Positions 26,517 through 35,513 of a stretch of 64,000 bases of DNA are shown in pieces. The stretch is from Kuafuiihalomonas sp050331295 (GTDB lineage Bacteria > Myxococcota > Kuafuiibacteriia > Kuafuiibacteriales > Kuafuiibacteriaceae): positions 310,001 to 374,000 of the forward strand of contig JBHJGZ010000009.1 of the NCBI GenBank assembly GCA_050331295.1, written 5' to 3'. How positions within the stretch are numbered: the first letter of the stretch is position 1; every line of letters starts with the position of its first letter. Made by a program: the position numbers and the translations under genes. The notes below the pieces were generated by a model, which was not told where the DNA came from, ran no database searches, and worked only from the letters and a program-made list of their open reading frames with translations.

Positions 26517-27779
26517 ATGGACGCGCCCGCCCAGAGAGGCATTCCAGTCCCCCGTGGAGAGAGGTCTCCCCTTCCGAAGCTCGGACCGGTCCCGGACGCA
26601 CCCGAGGGTTCCAGCAAGATGACGCTGGATCTGGGGCCGTCTCACCCTGCGATGCACGGTACCATCAAGATGAGGGTACTGCTGGACGGTGAGACGATCG
26701 AACGAATGGACGTGGACCCCGGCTATCTCCACCGGGGATTCGAGAAGAGTTGCGAGGTCGCTACGTGGACGATGATTTTTCCCTACACCGACCGGCTCAA
26801 CTATGTCTCTCCACTTATCAATAACAATGCTTATGCCGCAGCCGTAGAAAAGCTCTTTGATATCGAGATTCCGGAGCGGGCCAAGTATCTACGCACCATA
26901 GCAGCAGAGCTTAGCCGCATGTCGGACCATTGCACCTGTATCGGCGCGGGAACCATGGAGTTGGGCGCCTTCACGGGGATGCTCTACCTCATCGAGGCGC
27001 GCGACATTCTTTGGGATGCCGTAGAGGAGCTCACGGGTGCGCGGCTGACCGTGAGCTACACTCGCATCGGAGGTGTGGTCGCTGATCTCCCGGATGGATA
27101 CGCCGACAGCCTCCGATCCCGATTGGACCGGGTCGTCAAGCTCATGGACGACGTCGAAACGCTGCTGAACCAGAATCAGATTTTCATTCAAAGAATGAAG
27201 GGGGTCGGCGCCATGAAGGCCGTCGACGCCATCGACTGGGGTTGGACCGGACCATGTTTGCGAAGCACCGGCGTCCCGTACGACGTGCGTCGGGCAGCGC
27301 CCTATGAAGTTTACGGCCGACTCGAATTCGACATCCCGATCGGCGAAAACGGCGACAATTACGACCGGTACCTCGTTCGGATGCAAGAGATCCACGAGTC
27401 GCGCCGAATCATTCTTCAGTGCCTCGACCAAATTGGCGACACCGAGCCCGACCTGATCGTACGTGATTCGCGCATCATGCTCCCGGATAAGGGAAAGGTT
27501 CATACCGCCATCGAGGAGCTGATGAACCACTTCAAGATCATCATCGACGGAATTCAGGTGCCGGAGGGGGAGGCCTACGCCTATCAAGAAGGAGCGAACG
27601 GAGAGCTCGGGTTCTACATCGTCTCGGACGGCGGTGGGCGACCCTGGAAGATTCGCTGCCGACCGCCGTGCTGGCCCATCACATCGTCGCTGCCGGTCCT
27701 CGTCGAGGGCATCATGGTGGCGGATGTGGTCCCCACGTTCGGTTCGATCAACATGATCGGTGGCGAATGTGACCGATGA
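26517..27779 (+). CDS. nuoD: NADH-quinone oxidoreductase subunit D (orphan)
   Basis: 420 residues. NuoD is the 49-kDa subunit at the quinone site of respiratory complex I. Family motifs are intact: GPSHPAMHGTIKMRV, DPGYLHRGFEK, YTDRLNYVSPL, RMSDHCTCIGAGTMELGAFT, FDIPIGENGDNYDRY, and a C-terminus GFYIVSDGGGRPWKIRCR. Histidine and tyrosine residues that line the quinone pocket are retained. About 30 extra N-terminal residues precede the conserved core. No other nuo gene is nearby; it lies between ybeY and a lipase whose start overlaps its stop by 4 bases. It might serve a second complex I or replace the NuoD of a split operon. Confidence 0.93.
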   Translation: MDAPAQRGIPVPRGERSPLPKLGPVPDAPEGSSKMTLDLGPSHPAMHGTIKMRVLLDGETIERMDVDPGYLHRGFEKSCEVATWTMIFPYTDRLNYVSPLINNNAYAAAVEKLFDIEIPERAKYLRTIAAELSRMSDHCTCIGAGTMELGAFTGMLYLIEARDILWDAVEELTGARLTVSYTRIGGVVADLPDGYADSLRSRLDRVVKLMDDVETLLNQNQIFIQRMKGVGAMKAVDAIDWGWTGPCLRSTGVPYDVRRAAPYEVYGRLEFDIPIGENGDNYDRYLVRMQEIHESRRIILQCLDQIGDTEPDLIVRDSRIMLPDKGKVHTAIEELMNHFKIIIDGIQVPEGEAYAYQEGANGELGFYIVSDGGGRPWKIRCRPPCWPITSSLPVLVEGIMVADVVPTFGSINMIGGECDR

Positions 27780-28828
27780 CCGCAGTCGATGGGCCTAAAC
27801 GGAGCTTGGTGGAGCGAATTGTTCAAGCCGGAGAACACGCCAACACGTACCGGCAGGACGTGGCGTATCTGTTGGCTTTGATCTCTACGTGGAGCTATTC
27901 CGAGCCAGAAACCTTGGGCAAGGTGCTCCGGCGGCCATCGGTGGGAGGACCTGATAGACTCTTGCGTCTCGAACAGCATTCGGTTCGCAACCCGGCACTA
28001 CCGGTCGATGTGAACTGCTATGTGATCACCTTTGATGGTGGAGACCAGCCACCGCTCAATGTGGTCTGTTTCCGGGGTACGGAGCTGACGAACATCATCG
28101 ATCTCTTGACCGATGCCTTGGTGGAACCGCACCCGTGGCCCGGTGGCTCGGGGGAGGAGGAATGGGTGCATCGAGGATTCTTTCTGAGCCTCGACGTACT
28201 CTGGCCCGAACTTCGAGATGTGATGTCGGAACTTCGTGGTCCGCTCTACATGACCGGCCATAGTCTTGGCGGTGCAGTTTCGGTGCTGGCCGCCCGTCGA
28301 TTCTTCGACGACCGCGTATTCGGGCCAACTCTTCTTGGAATCTACACGTTCGGCCAGCCCATGGTGGGCGGTCGTGCCTTCGCCAGGTCGTGGCCGGGTG
28401 CTCCCCTTCATCGGCACGTCTACGACCAAGATGTCGTGGTGCGTCTTCCTCCTCTTCTTTCGGATTCGGACACCAATACCTACCACCACTTTGGCCGAAC
28501 GTGGTTTCCGGCCCGACGTGATGGAGCGCCTGTTGTTTGGTCTGAACTCCGTCCAGAGACAGATGCCGAGACCATCAAGGACATCAATACCGCGTGCGAA
28601 GGGTTCGACATCCTCCCAGCCCTCCTTACCCTCATCACCACGCGCGCTCCTTCTTTACCAACCGAGATGCTGGAATTCGTCGCGCAGCTACCCACGGTCA
28701 ATCGCTGGATCGGCCGGGCGCCCCTCCGATTGCTCCGAGGGGAACGGGTGATACCGAAGGCCCGATTCTCGCTGAATGACCATATCCCGACCTACTATGT
28801 CGACGTCTCACGCAACAGTCTCGTTTGA
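27776..28828 (+). CDS. Class 3 (Rhizomucor-type) lipase
   Basis: 350 residues, alpha/beta hydrolase. The nucleophile elbow GHSLGGAVSVLAARRF carries the catalytic Ser; the preceding VVCFRGTE block is the oxyanion-hole region; Asp in YDQDVVVRLPP and His in NDHIPTYY complete the likely triad. No signal peptide is visible, so it may be cytoplasmic or secreted by a non-Sec route. Its ATG overlaps the nuoD stop (ATGA), pointing to translational coupling. The last 21 bases overlap the convergent rlmE gene. Confidence 0.87.
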   Translation: MTAVDGPKRSLVERIVQAGEHANTYRQDVAYLLALISTWSYSEPETLGKVLRRPSVGGPDRLLRLEQHSVRNPALPVDVNCYVITFDGGDQPPLNVVCFRGTELTNIIDLLTDALVEPHPWPGGSGEEEWVHRGFFLSLDVLWPELRDVMSELRGPLYMTGHSLGGAVSVLAARRFFDDRVFGPTLLGIYTFGQPMVGGRAFARSWPGAPLHRHVYDQDVVVRLPPLLSDSDTNTYHHFGRTWFPARRDGAPVVWSELRPETDAETIKDINTACEGFDILPALLTLITTRAPSLPTEMLEFVAQLPTVNRWIGRAPLRLLRGERVIPKARFSLNDHIPTYYVDVSRNSLV

Positions 28829-29491
28829 ATGTCCGTCTGCGCCGGAACCGGTTGGATTTTCCGCAACCACGAAGACCTCACGACTGCCCTCACGCGTCGC
28901 TTCCGGCTTTATCAGTCTCACGATGCGGAAAGCACGCTTGCATCGCAGCAGGAAGTCGTCCGTCTCTCTGCCTTGGAAGAGCTTCGCCACGAATCGACCG
29001 TTGGGCTTGAGGACCCTGATGGCCAGCCCGAGCGCATGGTCCGCGAGGGCTATCTGGCGAACTTGGTCGGCGTCGCGAATGCCCGTCAGCTTCGGAGCCA
29101 TGTCGGAGAGCAAAACGTCGGCGCCAAAACTCGGTGGGACTGGCGACGGCGCCGGAACGCCTTTTCGTTCAGCTGTCCAGTCCGACAGATCCTGTCGAAC
29201 TCGATCAGGATTCAGGGCCTCTACCGGAGTTTCGAATGCCCGAACGTTGAGTCCCGGATTGATGCTGATCGCCGCGATATCGTATCCGACTACGATACCC
29301 TTCTTCCCAACCGCCTGAGATAGGTACTGAAGCCACGAACCGGGCGCTGACCCGAGGTCTACGATTTTGTCGCCTTTCCGCACGACCCGAAATCGCCGGT
29401 CTAGTTCTTCCAACTTGTAAACGGAGCGGGCCGCAAAATGGTCTTGCTTGGCCTTTCGATGAAAGCGGTCTTGCTTGGTGTACCTCGGCAT
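28808..29491 (-). CDS. rlmE: 23S rRNA 2'-O-ribose methyltransferase RlmE (FtsJ)
   Basis: 227 residues. Methylates the ribose of U2552 in the A-loop of 23S rRNA. FtsJ motifs: RSVYKLEELDRRF, SAM loop VDLGSAPGSWLQYLSQ, LLSDMAPKLTGIRDAD and KLFQGRETDDFL; the K-D-K-E tetrad fits. It follows the rplC gene on the same strand with a 73-base gap, so a ribosome-related transcript is likely. The final 7 codons overlap the convergent lipase gene. Confidence 0.95.
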   Translation of the reverse strand: MPRYTKQDRFHRKAKQDHFAARSVYKLEELDRRFRVVRKGDKIVDLGSAPGSWLQYLSQAVGKKGIVVGYDIAAISINPGLNVRAFETPVEALNPDRVRQDLSDWTAERKGVPAPSPVPPSFGADVLLSDMAPKLTGIRDADQVRQIALADHALGLAIRVLKPNGRFVAKLFQGRETDDFLLRCKRAFRIVRLIKPEATREGSREVFVVAENPTGSGADGHSNETVA

Positions 29492-29564
29492 CGTTGGGCC
29501 ACAACCGATTGAGGCTCGGCGACTCGGGTCGCGGACTCGCCACTGGACCCGCGTGCACGCGCCT

Positions 29565-30233
29565 TTAAGCGGCCTGAACCAATTTCCCCGGGTTCTTGGC
29601 CGCCTTGCGCAGGATCACGTACCCGTTCTTCGGGCCCGGAACCGAACCCCTGACCAGGACGATGTTCTTGTCGAGGTCGATCTTGACGATCCTGACGTTC
29701 TGCGTAGTGACCCGACTGTTGCCCATGTGTCCGGGAAGACGCTTGCCTTTGTGCACTTCGCCGGGCGTTGTTCGACAGCCGATGGAACCCACGTGTCGGA
29801 ATTGCTCGTGCGTTCCGTGGGTCGCCTGCTTAGCACCCTTCATGCCATGCCGTCGGATGACGCCCGCGAAGCCCTTGCCCTTGCTGGTACCCGTCACATC
29901 CACCAGCTCCTGCTCCTGAAAGATATCGGCCTTGATGAACTGGCCCACTTCGAAGCCCTGGACGACATCCTTATCCAGCCGAAACTCGCGAACGATTCGG
30001 ACGGGTTTGACGTCGCAGCGCTTGAAGTGCCCCTGCATGGGTTTGTTGACCTTGCGATGGTCGACTTCGTCGAACCCGAGCTGAAGCGCGTTGTAGCCGT
30101 CTTTCGTCTCTTCCGTCTTTTTTTGAAGCACCACGTTTGGCCCGAGGGCCACCGCGGTGACCGGAATGCGAGCACCGTCGTCAAAAATCTGGGTCATCCC
30201 CAGCTTCTTTCCAATGATTCCCATGCGATTCAT
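29565..30233 (-). CDS. rplC: 50S ribosomal protein L3 (outside the S10 operon)
   Basis: 222 residues, complete. L3 initiates 23S assembly and reaches the peptidyl-transferase centre. Start GIIGKKLGMTQIF and central HGTHEQFRHVGSIGCRTTPG are diagnostic. The loop reads PGHMGNSR where E. coli has GQMGN: the glutamine methylated by PrmB is His here. No rpsJ, rplD, rplW or other S10-operon gene adjoins it; rlmE follows. The leader is about 120 bases with a hairpin. Whether a second L3 exists in a normal S10 operon cannot be seen. Confidence 0.96.
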   Translation of the reverse strand: MNRMGIIGKKLGMTQIFDDGARIPVTAVALGPNVVLQKKTEETKDGYNALQLGFDEVDHRKVNKPMQGHFKRCDVKPVRIVREFRLDKDVVQGFEVGQFIKADIFQEQELVDVTGTSKGKGFAGVIRRHGMKGAKQATHGTHEQFRHVGSIGCRTTPGEVHKGKRLPGHMGNSRVTTQNVRIVKIDLDKNIVLVRGSVPGPKNGYVILRKAAKNPGKLVQAA

Positions 30234-30310
30234 TTCGATCCCTCATGTCGAGCGGTGCGGAAGCGGCCATGCCAGCCTCCGTACCTCCACGACCAGTTGA
30301 CCGGATTGGC

Positions 30311-30326
30311 CCCTGCACGGGCAGGG
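30311..30326 (-). promoter_or_regulatory. Hairpin in the rplC 5' leader
   Basis: On the minus strand, CCCTGC and GCAGGG form a perfect 6-bp stem closed by a CCGT tetraloop, about 78 bases before the rplC start and inside the predicted leader. It may be part of an autoregulatory r-protein binding site or just a structured leader. Confidence 0.35.
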
Positions 30327-30358
30327 CATCTCGGTTTCGCGTTCCCGCGGAGCGCGGC

Positions 30359-30386
30359 ACAGTATCTAGCGCCTGGGCGGAGTCAA
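30359..30386 (-). promoter_or_regulatory. Possible sigma-70 promoter of rplC
   Basis: On the minus strand TTGACT (30386-30381) and TACTGT (30364-30359) are 16 bases apart. The -35 is 5 of 6 consensus, the -10 weak. Transcription would start near 30350, giving a leader of about 120 bases. The divergent TonB-like gene begins at 30528, and apart from these sites I see nothing in the 294-base gap. Confidence 0.35.
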
Positions 30387-30527
30387 GACATTGTGCTCTC
30401 GCCCCGCGCTCTCGCCGCCGTTCGTGCGGAGAAGGCCGGGTTTCCATTGTCCCGCTCAGGGGCCCGGGGACGCCGAGTTCCGTTGTCTCGGCGCGATCGC
30501 CGGTGATAGCTTCGCGAAATCCCTGGA

Positions 30528-31805
30528 ATGCGTCGGCGTCGACATCAATGGGGCATGCGGGTCCTTCTCGGATCCTTCCTGGCTTCGGCGCTGGTTCACC
30601 TCATCCTTTATTTCCCGGTTGAACGGGCTTTGGTGTCGTATTTCCAGCAGGCAAAGCCTCCTTCGTCAGAGCCGGTGAAGGTGGTAACCTTGTCTCCCGA
30701 GGCATGGGCGCGGTCTATGACGACCGCGCGGCGGGCGAATCGAGATCGGCCGAGTCCAGCGGCCACGCCAACGCGGAAAAGGGAACCGGAACGGACCCCC
30801 GAGCCGGAGCCACCCAAGCCTGAGCCCAAGCGACCCAACGGCCAGATCGTGGATGTTCCACCCACGAAGGATGACAGTCCGAATCCCGACGCCAGGTTTC
30901 TCGGCGAACACAACTCCAACGTCGAGAAGGAGTCCGTTGCCCGGCTCGACGCACGCGACCACACCAAGAAACGGCGCACCAATCGGTTGCAGGAGCGTCG
31001 GACGGCCCCGCGTCCGAAGAGCCAAAAGACTCTGGGTTTGACCGTTCAGGGCGAAGAAAAGGGCGTGGATGGCGAAGGCAAGAGTTCAGGTGAAGATGAC
31101 GGTAGCGGAGAAGGAAAGAAGCAGTTTCAGCTTGAACTCCCCGACTTCAAGCGTCGAGATGAGGTGAAACTCAAGCTGTCGGACCTTCCGGGCTTCCGGC
31201 AATCGATCCAGAACCGAAGCGGGAGTGACGCCATGCAGGGCAATGGCAAGCGATTCCGGTTTCAGCCCGGAGATGTGCAGGGTGACGGCACCGGAGCGAA
31301 GAAAGGAGCCGGCGGAAAGAAGGGACTTCCGAGTCTGGAGGCTCTTCAGCCCAATCTCGGGACGGTCGCCCGAATCTCGGGGTCTCCTTCGCTCGACTAT
31401 GTCGAGAACGTGCCGGAAGGCGAAGGCACGTTCCTCAACACTAAGGAGTTCAAGTACGCAACATTCTTCATTCGCGTTAAGGATAGCGTGCAGGATTATT
31501 GGATCGAGAACTTCCGACGTGAATACCGCCGCCGAGACCCGACTGGACGAATCTTCGGAGCTCGCGACCGGATTACGCTTCTTGCCATCGTGCTGGACGA
31601 CGAAGGTCAGCTCAGCTCCGTACGTGTGGCCGAATCAAGTGGCCTCGACTTTCTCGACGAAGCGGCTGTCCAGGCGTTTCGGCAAGCGCAGCCATTTCCG
31701 AACCCGCCCCAAGGTATCGTCGAGTCGGATGGGAGCATTCGCTTCAACTTTCAGTTCGTCGTGGTGCTGAGGTCGGGCGGGCCCTTCGACAACTTTGGCT
31801 TTTGA
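30528..31805 (+). CDS. TonB/TolA-like energy-transducer protein
   Basis: 425 residues. One N-terminal membrane anchor (VLLGSFLASALVHLILYF), a long Pro/Lys/Glu- then Gly/Lys-rich periplasmic spacer (about 45-270), and a TonB C-terminal domain (YRRRDPTGRIFG, LAIVLDDEGQLSSVRVAESSGLDFLDEAAVQAFR, PFPNPP). This layout spans the periplasm and transmits inner-membrane energy to an outer-membrane partner. No exbB/exbD or TonB-dependent receptor adjoins it. ATG 30555 is an alternative start that trims nine basic residues. Divergent from rplC. Confidence 0.85.
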   Translation: MRRRRHQWGMRVLLGSFLASALVHLILYFPVERALVSYFQQAKPPSSEPVKVVTLSPEAWARSMTTARRANRDRPSPAATPTRKREPERTPEPEPPKPEPKRPNGQIVDVPPTKDDSPNPDARFLGEHNSNVEKESVARLDARDHTKKRRTNRLQERRTAPRPKSQKTLGLTVQGEEKGVDGEGKSSGEDDGSGEGKKQFQLELPDFKRRDEVKLKLSDLPGFRQSIQNRSGSDAMQGNGKRFRFQPGDVQGDGTGAKKGAGGKKGLPSLEALQPNLGTVARISGSPSLDYVENVPEGEGTFLNTKEFKYATFFIRVKDSVQDYWIENFRREYRRRDPTGRIFGARDRITLLAIVLDDEGQLSSVRVAESSGLDFLDEAAVQAFRQAQPFPNPPQGIVESDGSIRFNFQFVVVLRSGGPFDNFGF

Positions 31806-31822
31806 ACCTCGAACCTGGCGAT

Positions 31823-32218
31823 TCAGTCGGCGTTCGACTCTAGGAACGCCTCGTAGTCCGCTTTCTTCATCAGCCCGTCGAGTTCGCTGGGGTCACTGAG
31901 CTTCACCCGGATCAGCCATCCATCGTCGTATGGATCCTCGTTGAGTCCTTCAGGCGACTCGATGACGCTGTCGTTGCGTTCCACGACCGTGCCGCTGACC
32001 GGGCTGTAGAGGTCGGACACGGCCTTTACGGACTCGACGACGCCGAGGGTCTGTCCGGCGTTGACGGCTTCATCAGGATTGGGCAGCTCACAATAGACGA
32101 TGTCGCCCAAGGCATCTTGGGCGTGCCACGTGATGCCGATGGTGGCGACGTCACCTTCGACGCGACACCATTCGTGTTCCTTCGTGTACAGGAGTTCCTC
32201 AGGATAGTGTTTGTCCAT
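31823..32218 (-). CDS. gcvH: Glycine cleavage system H protein
   Basis: 131 residues, the typical GcvH length. Carries the aminomethyl group on a lipoyl-lysine between the P, T and L proteins. The lipoylation site Lys is in ESVKAVSDLYSPVSG, and the start EHEWCRVEGDVATIGIT is characteristic. Third gene of a folD-gcvT-gcvH transcript; gcvP is not in the window. Confidence 0.96.
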   Translation of the reverse strand: MDKHYPEELLYTKEHEWCRVEGDVATIGITWHAQDALGDIVYCELPNPDEAVNAGQTLGVVESVKAVSDLYSPVSGTVVERNDSVIESPEGLNEDPYDDGWLIRVKLSDPSELDGLMKKADYEAFLESNAD

Positions 32219-32309
32219 GGCGCGACTTCAATGTCTTGGACCGTCGAATTCGGGTCAAGTCAACCCGCATCCTGGTCTGCTCGAGATGGCAGATGAGCAA
32301 ACGTGCCGA

Positions 32310-33407
32310 CTACCGCTGGAGGAACGGGCGCTTCACCACCCTCGCCGAAACCAAAGTATTGCGGATCGCGACTGCGAGCTCGGTCCCTTCCTTCGCAAGA
32401 TCTATCGGCACGAAGGCGAGGGCGATGGCTCGGTCGACGGATGGCCCTTTGGTGCCACTCGTGACCTTGCCGATCGCGCGTCCGTTCTCTAATACGTCGT
32501 ATCCGGCTCGTGCGATCCCTCGGCCTTCAATCATTAGAGGTGTGAGTTTCCGCTTGGGACCTGCCCCCTTCAGCCCCTCAAGTGCAGCACGCCCGACGAA
32601 GTCGCTGGGTTTTTGCAGCTTCACGACCCACCCAAGTCCCGCCTCGTAGGGGTTCGTGGTTTCATCGATGTCTTGCCCGTAGAGTGGAAAACACATCTCG
32701 AGACGGAGCGAGTCTCTTGCGCCGAGGCCGGCTGGCGCGACACCCAGATCGCCACCTTTGTCCATGAGGCGGTCCCAAACTTGTTCGGCCGACGCGGCAG
32801 GGACGTAGAGCTCGAAGCCATCCTCGCCGGTGTAGCCGGTCCGGGCGATGATGGCGGAGGATTCGGCCGCGCGCCCCTCCAAGAAACGGTAGCTTACGAG
32901 GGTCGTCGGGTCCGGCTCGCAAATCCGTCGGATCAGTTCGGCGGCAGCAGGCCCTTGAACCGCGATTTGCGCCCACGCTGCGCTTTCATCCCGAACTTCG
33001 CAATCCGAGCCGGCCTGCGATTTCATCCATTCAACGTCTTTGGTGCGAGTGGCAGCATTGACGCAGATCATCAGCTTGCTCGAGTCGAACTTGTAGACCA
33101 CCAAGTCGTCGAGGATCCCGCCGTCCGGCCTGCACATGACGGTATAGCACGCCTGTCCGTCCGCGAGACGCCCCACGTGATTGGTCACGATTCGGTCCAC
33201 CACTTCTGTGGCTCGAGAGCCTTCGAAGAATACTTCACCCATGTGGGAGACGTCGAAGAGACCTACTCTCGAGCGGACATTGCGATGTTCTTCGATGACG
33301 CCCGCGTACTGAATCGGCATTTCGTATCCAGCGAAGGCCACGAGCCGAGCACCGGCCGCTCGATGAGCATCAAACAGCGGCGTTCGAAGAAGTTTGGGGT
33401 CAGCCAC
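32310..33407 (-). CDS. gcvT: Glycine cleavage system T protein (aminomethyltransferase)
   Basis: 365 residues from GTG 33407, supported by GGAGG 5 bases upstream and by the conserved N-terminus (LLRTPLFDAHRAAGARLVAF); the frame is open 17 codons further. The protein passes the methylene group from GcvH to tetrahydrofolate. Motifs: SRVGLFDVSHMGEV, ARTGYTGEDGFELYVP, GLGARDSLRLEMCFPLYGQDI. It starts 6 bases after the folD stop. Pairing with folD links serine/glycine one-carbon units to methylene-THF interconversion. Confidence 0.96.
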   Translation of the reverse strand: MADPKLLRTPLFDAHRAAGARLVAFAGYEMPIQYAGVIEEHRNVRSRVGLFDVSHMGEVFFEGSRATEVVDRIVTNHVGRLADGQACYTVMCRPDGGILDDLVVYKFDSSKLMICVNAATRTKDVEWMKSQAGSDCEVRDESAAWAQIAVQGPAAAELIRRICEPDPTTLVSYRFLEGRAAESSAIIARTGYTGEDGFELYVPAASAEQVWDRLMDKGGDLGVAPAGLGARDSLRLEMCFPLYGQDIDETTNPYEAGLGWVVKLQKPSDFVGRAALEGLKGAGPKRKLTPLMIEGRGIARAGYDVLENGRAIGKVTSGTKGPSVDRAIALAFVPIDLAKEGTELAVAIRNTLVSARVVKRPFLQR

Positions 33408-34251
33408 AATTCCTCCTTCGTTCGAATGCTTTGACTGCGTTGTCCAGAAGACAAGCAATGGTCATGGGACCGACGCCTCCTGGAACGGGCGTGATGGCCC
33501 GGGCGCGTTCGGCAGCCGGCACGAAGTCTACATCACCCACCAATTTGCCTCGTGTGTCTCGATTGATACCGACATCGATGACGGTCGCCCCAAACTTGAT
33601 CCACCGGCCTTTGATCATGAGCGGCCGTCCAACGGCTCCCACCAACACATCCGCTTCGGCGATGACCTCGTCGAGGTGCTGCGTTCGGGAATGACAGACG
33701 GTCACCGTTGCGGAGCGGTTCAGGAACAGGTCAGCCATCGGTCGGCCGACCAGTCGAGAACGGCCGACCACCACCGCTCGGGCTCCCTGGAGCGTCGTCT
33801 CGACCTCCTCTAGCAACCGGATGCAGCCGCGAGGCGTACACGGTATGAGTGCCGACTCGTCTCCGCGACTGAGCCGACCCGCATTTTCCGGGTGCAGCCC
33901 GTCCACATCCTTGTGTGGCGCGATGGACCTGAGGACCGCTTCTGGATCGTGTTGTTTCGGGAGGGGCAGTTGAACCAAGATCCCGTCGACGTCGTCGTCT
34001 CGATTGAGCTCTTCGATCATGGAAAGCAGCATCTCGGGAGGCGTATCTTCGGGCAGTTTGTGTTGCGTAGAACGAAGTCCGACTTCATCGGCTGCTCGGC
34101 CTTTGTTCCTGACATAGATCGTGCTGGCCGGGTCATCTCCGACCAACACAACCACGAGATGAGGCTTACGGCCTGACAGGGCGTCGATTCGTGCTTTGAC
34201 CTCGGCCCTCACCTTCTTGGCGACGGCGCGACCGTCGATAATCAAACCCAT
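33400..34251 (-). CDS. folD: Bifunctional methylene-THF dehydrogenase/cyclohydrolase FolD
   Basis: 283 residues, complete. Interconverts methylene-, methenyl- and 10-formyl-tetrahydrofolate with NADP. Catalytic residues Y46 and K50 lie in IYVRNKGRAA; VDGILVQLPLPKQ and VVVGRSRLVGRPMADLF (NADP loop) and TPVPGGVGPMT are all present. First gene of the one-carbon operon, whose product feeds the glycine cleavage proteins encoded downstream. Confidence 0.97.
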   Translation of the reverse strand: MGLIIDGRAVAKKVRAEVKARIDALSGRKPHLVVVLVGDDPASTIYVRNKGRAADEVGLRSTQHKLPEDTPPEMLLSMIEELNRDDDVDGILVQLPLPKQHDPEAVLRSIAPHKDVDGLHPENAGRLSRGDESALIPCTPRGCIRLLEEVETTLQGARAVVVGRSRLVGRPMADLFLNRSATVTVCHSRTQHLDEVIAEADVLVGAVGRPLMIKGRWIKFGATVIDVGINRDTRGKLVGDVDFVPAAERARAITPVPGGVGPMTIACLLDNAVKAFERRRNCG

Positions 34252-34336
34252 GGCGCGTCATGTCCGACCACGCAGCTGACGTCAACGACGGACAAGGACC
34301 TTGCCGTCGGGTGCCCTTCACCGCGAAAGTCAGCCC

Positions 34337-35506
34337 ATGCAATGCGTGCGAACTGGTCTCGAGGTTCTGACTGAGGATCGCTGCGCGGAAGTTCAATCCG
34401 GGGCTTGGGGATTGCTTGCCCACGCTGCTTCGGTAGATCGAAATCTACGACACGCGTTGGCGCGGCTCGAAGAACGCGGTGTCGATGTTCCCGTGCTGTT
34501 CGGTCCGGAACATGGGTGGTCGGGAGCAGCGCAAGACATGGAATCCGTGTCGACGGATGGTGGCACGTACAGGCGGGTCGTCTCCCTTTACGGCTCCAAC
34601 GAGTCATCATTGGTTCCCAAGGACGATGATGTTTCTGGACTCAGCGGCGTGATCATCGACCTCCAGGACGTAGGCGCCCGGTATTACACGTACGCGGTGA
34701 CTGCGCTCTACATGCTGCGTTCGTGCGCGAAATTCGGCTTGCCGGTCTATATCCTCGACCGGCCAAATCCTCTCGGTGGAACGACGGTGGAGGGGGGTTC
34801 CGTGGCCTCTGGCTACGAAAGCTTCGTCAGTGCCTTTCCAGTCCCAGTACGTCATGGGCTCACGCTGGCGGAGTTGGCGGCTTGGGCGGTAGCTCGCGAG
34901 GGGCTCCATCTCGACTTACGGCTCGTCCGCATGCAGGGCTGGCGACGCACCATGTATTTCGATGAGACGGGACTGCCTTGGGTCATGCCTTCTCCCAACA
35001 TGCCCACGCTCGACACCGCCATCGTGTATCCGGGCGGATGCCTCATTGAAGGGACCAATCTCAGCGAAGGACGTGGGACCACGCGTCCGTTCGAACTCAT
35101 AGGTGCGCCATGGCTGCCTTCGACTCGATTCGCCGAGGACACCTCGGTTTCAGCCGGACCGGGGGTGCTCTTTCGGCCAACGGAGTTCAAGCCCATGTTC
35201 CAAAAGCATCAAGGGCTGCAATGTGGCGGTCTTCAGATTCACGTGATGGACCGCAGTCGGTTCTCATCCCTGCGTACAACGGTCGCCCAGCTCATCTCGG
35301 CCAAACATCTGGCCGGAGGGGCGTTTGCTTGGCGGGAAGAGGCGTACGAATTCGTCCGAGATCGCCTCGCGATCGACCTCCTCTTTGGCACTGACGAGCC
35401 ACGCAGAGCCATTGAGTCGAACGCGTCCGTATCGGAAGTGATGGAGTTGTTTTCCGGATTCGCGGAAGAATTCAGCGAGCTTCGGCGGTCATATCTTCTC
35501 TATTAG
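34337..35506 (+). CDS. Exo-beta-N-acetylmuramidase NamZ-like (DUF1343)
   Basis: 389 residues from ATG 34337 (an upstream TTG at 34301 would add 12). DUF1343 proteins include NamZ, which removes N-acetylmuramic acid from muropeptide ends. Markers: WGLLAHAASVDRNLRHA, VLFGPEHGWSGAAQDME, IIDLQDVGARYYTYA, LDRPNPLGG, PSPNMPTLDTAIVYPGGCLIEGTNLSEGRGTT (interrupted here for length) with the catalytic-region Glu. No signal peptide is seen, so it probably recycles cytoplasmic muropeptides. Divergent from folD. Confidence 0.88.
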   Translation: MQCVRTGLEVLTEDRCAEVQSGAWGLLAHAASVDRNLRHALARLEERGVDVPVLFGPEHGWSGAAQDMESVSTDGGTYRRVVSLYGSNESSLVPKDDDVSGLSGVIIDLQDVGARYYTYAVTALYMLRSCAKFGLPVYILDRPNPLGGTTVEGGSVASGYESFVSAFPVPVRHGLTLAELAAWAVAREGLHLDLRLVRMQGWRRTMYFDETGLPWVMPSPNMPTLDTAIVYPGGCLIEGTNLSEGRGTTRPFELIGAPWLPSTRFAEDTSVSAGPGVLFRPTEFKPMFQKHQGLQCGGLQIHVMDRSRFSSLRTTVAQLISAKHLAGGAFAWREEAYEFVRDRLAIDLLFGTDEPRRAIESNASVSEVMELFSGFAEEFSELRRSYLLY

Positions 35507-35513
35507 AGGTCCA

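Noticed and set aside
29475..30506. 343-codon frame on the plus strand
   Set aside because: Antisense to rplC; no domain.
32219..32309. Possible glycine riboswitch before gcvH
   Set aside because: The 91-base gap shows no recognisable glycine-aptamer core.
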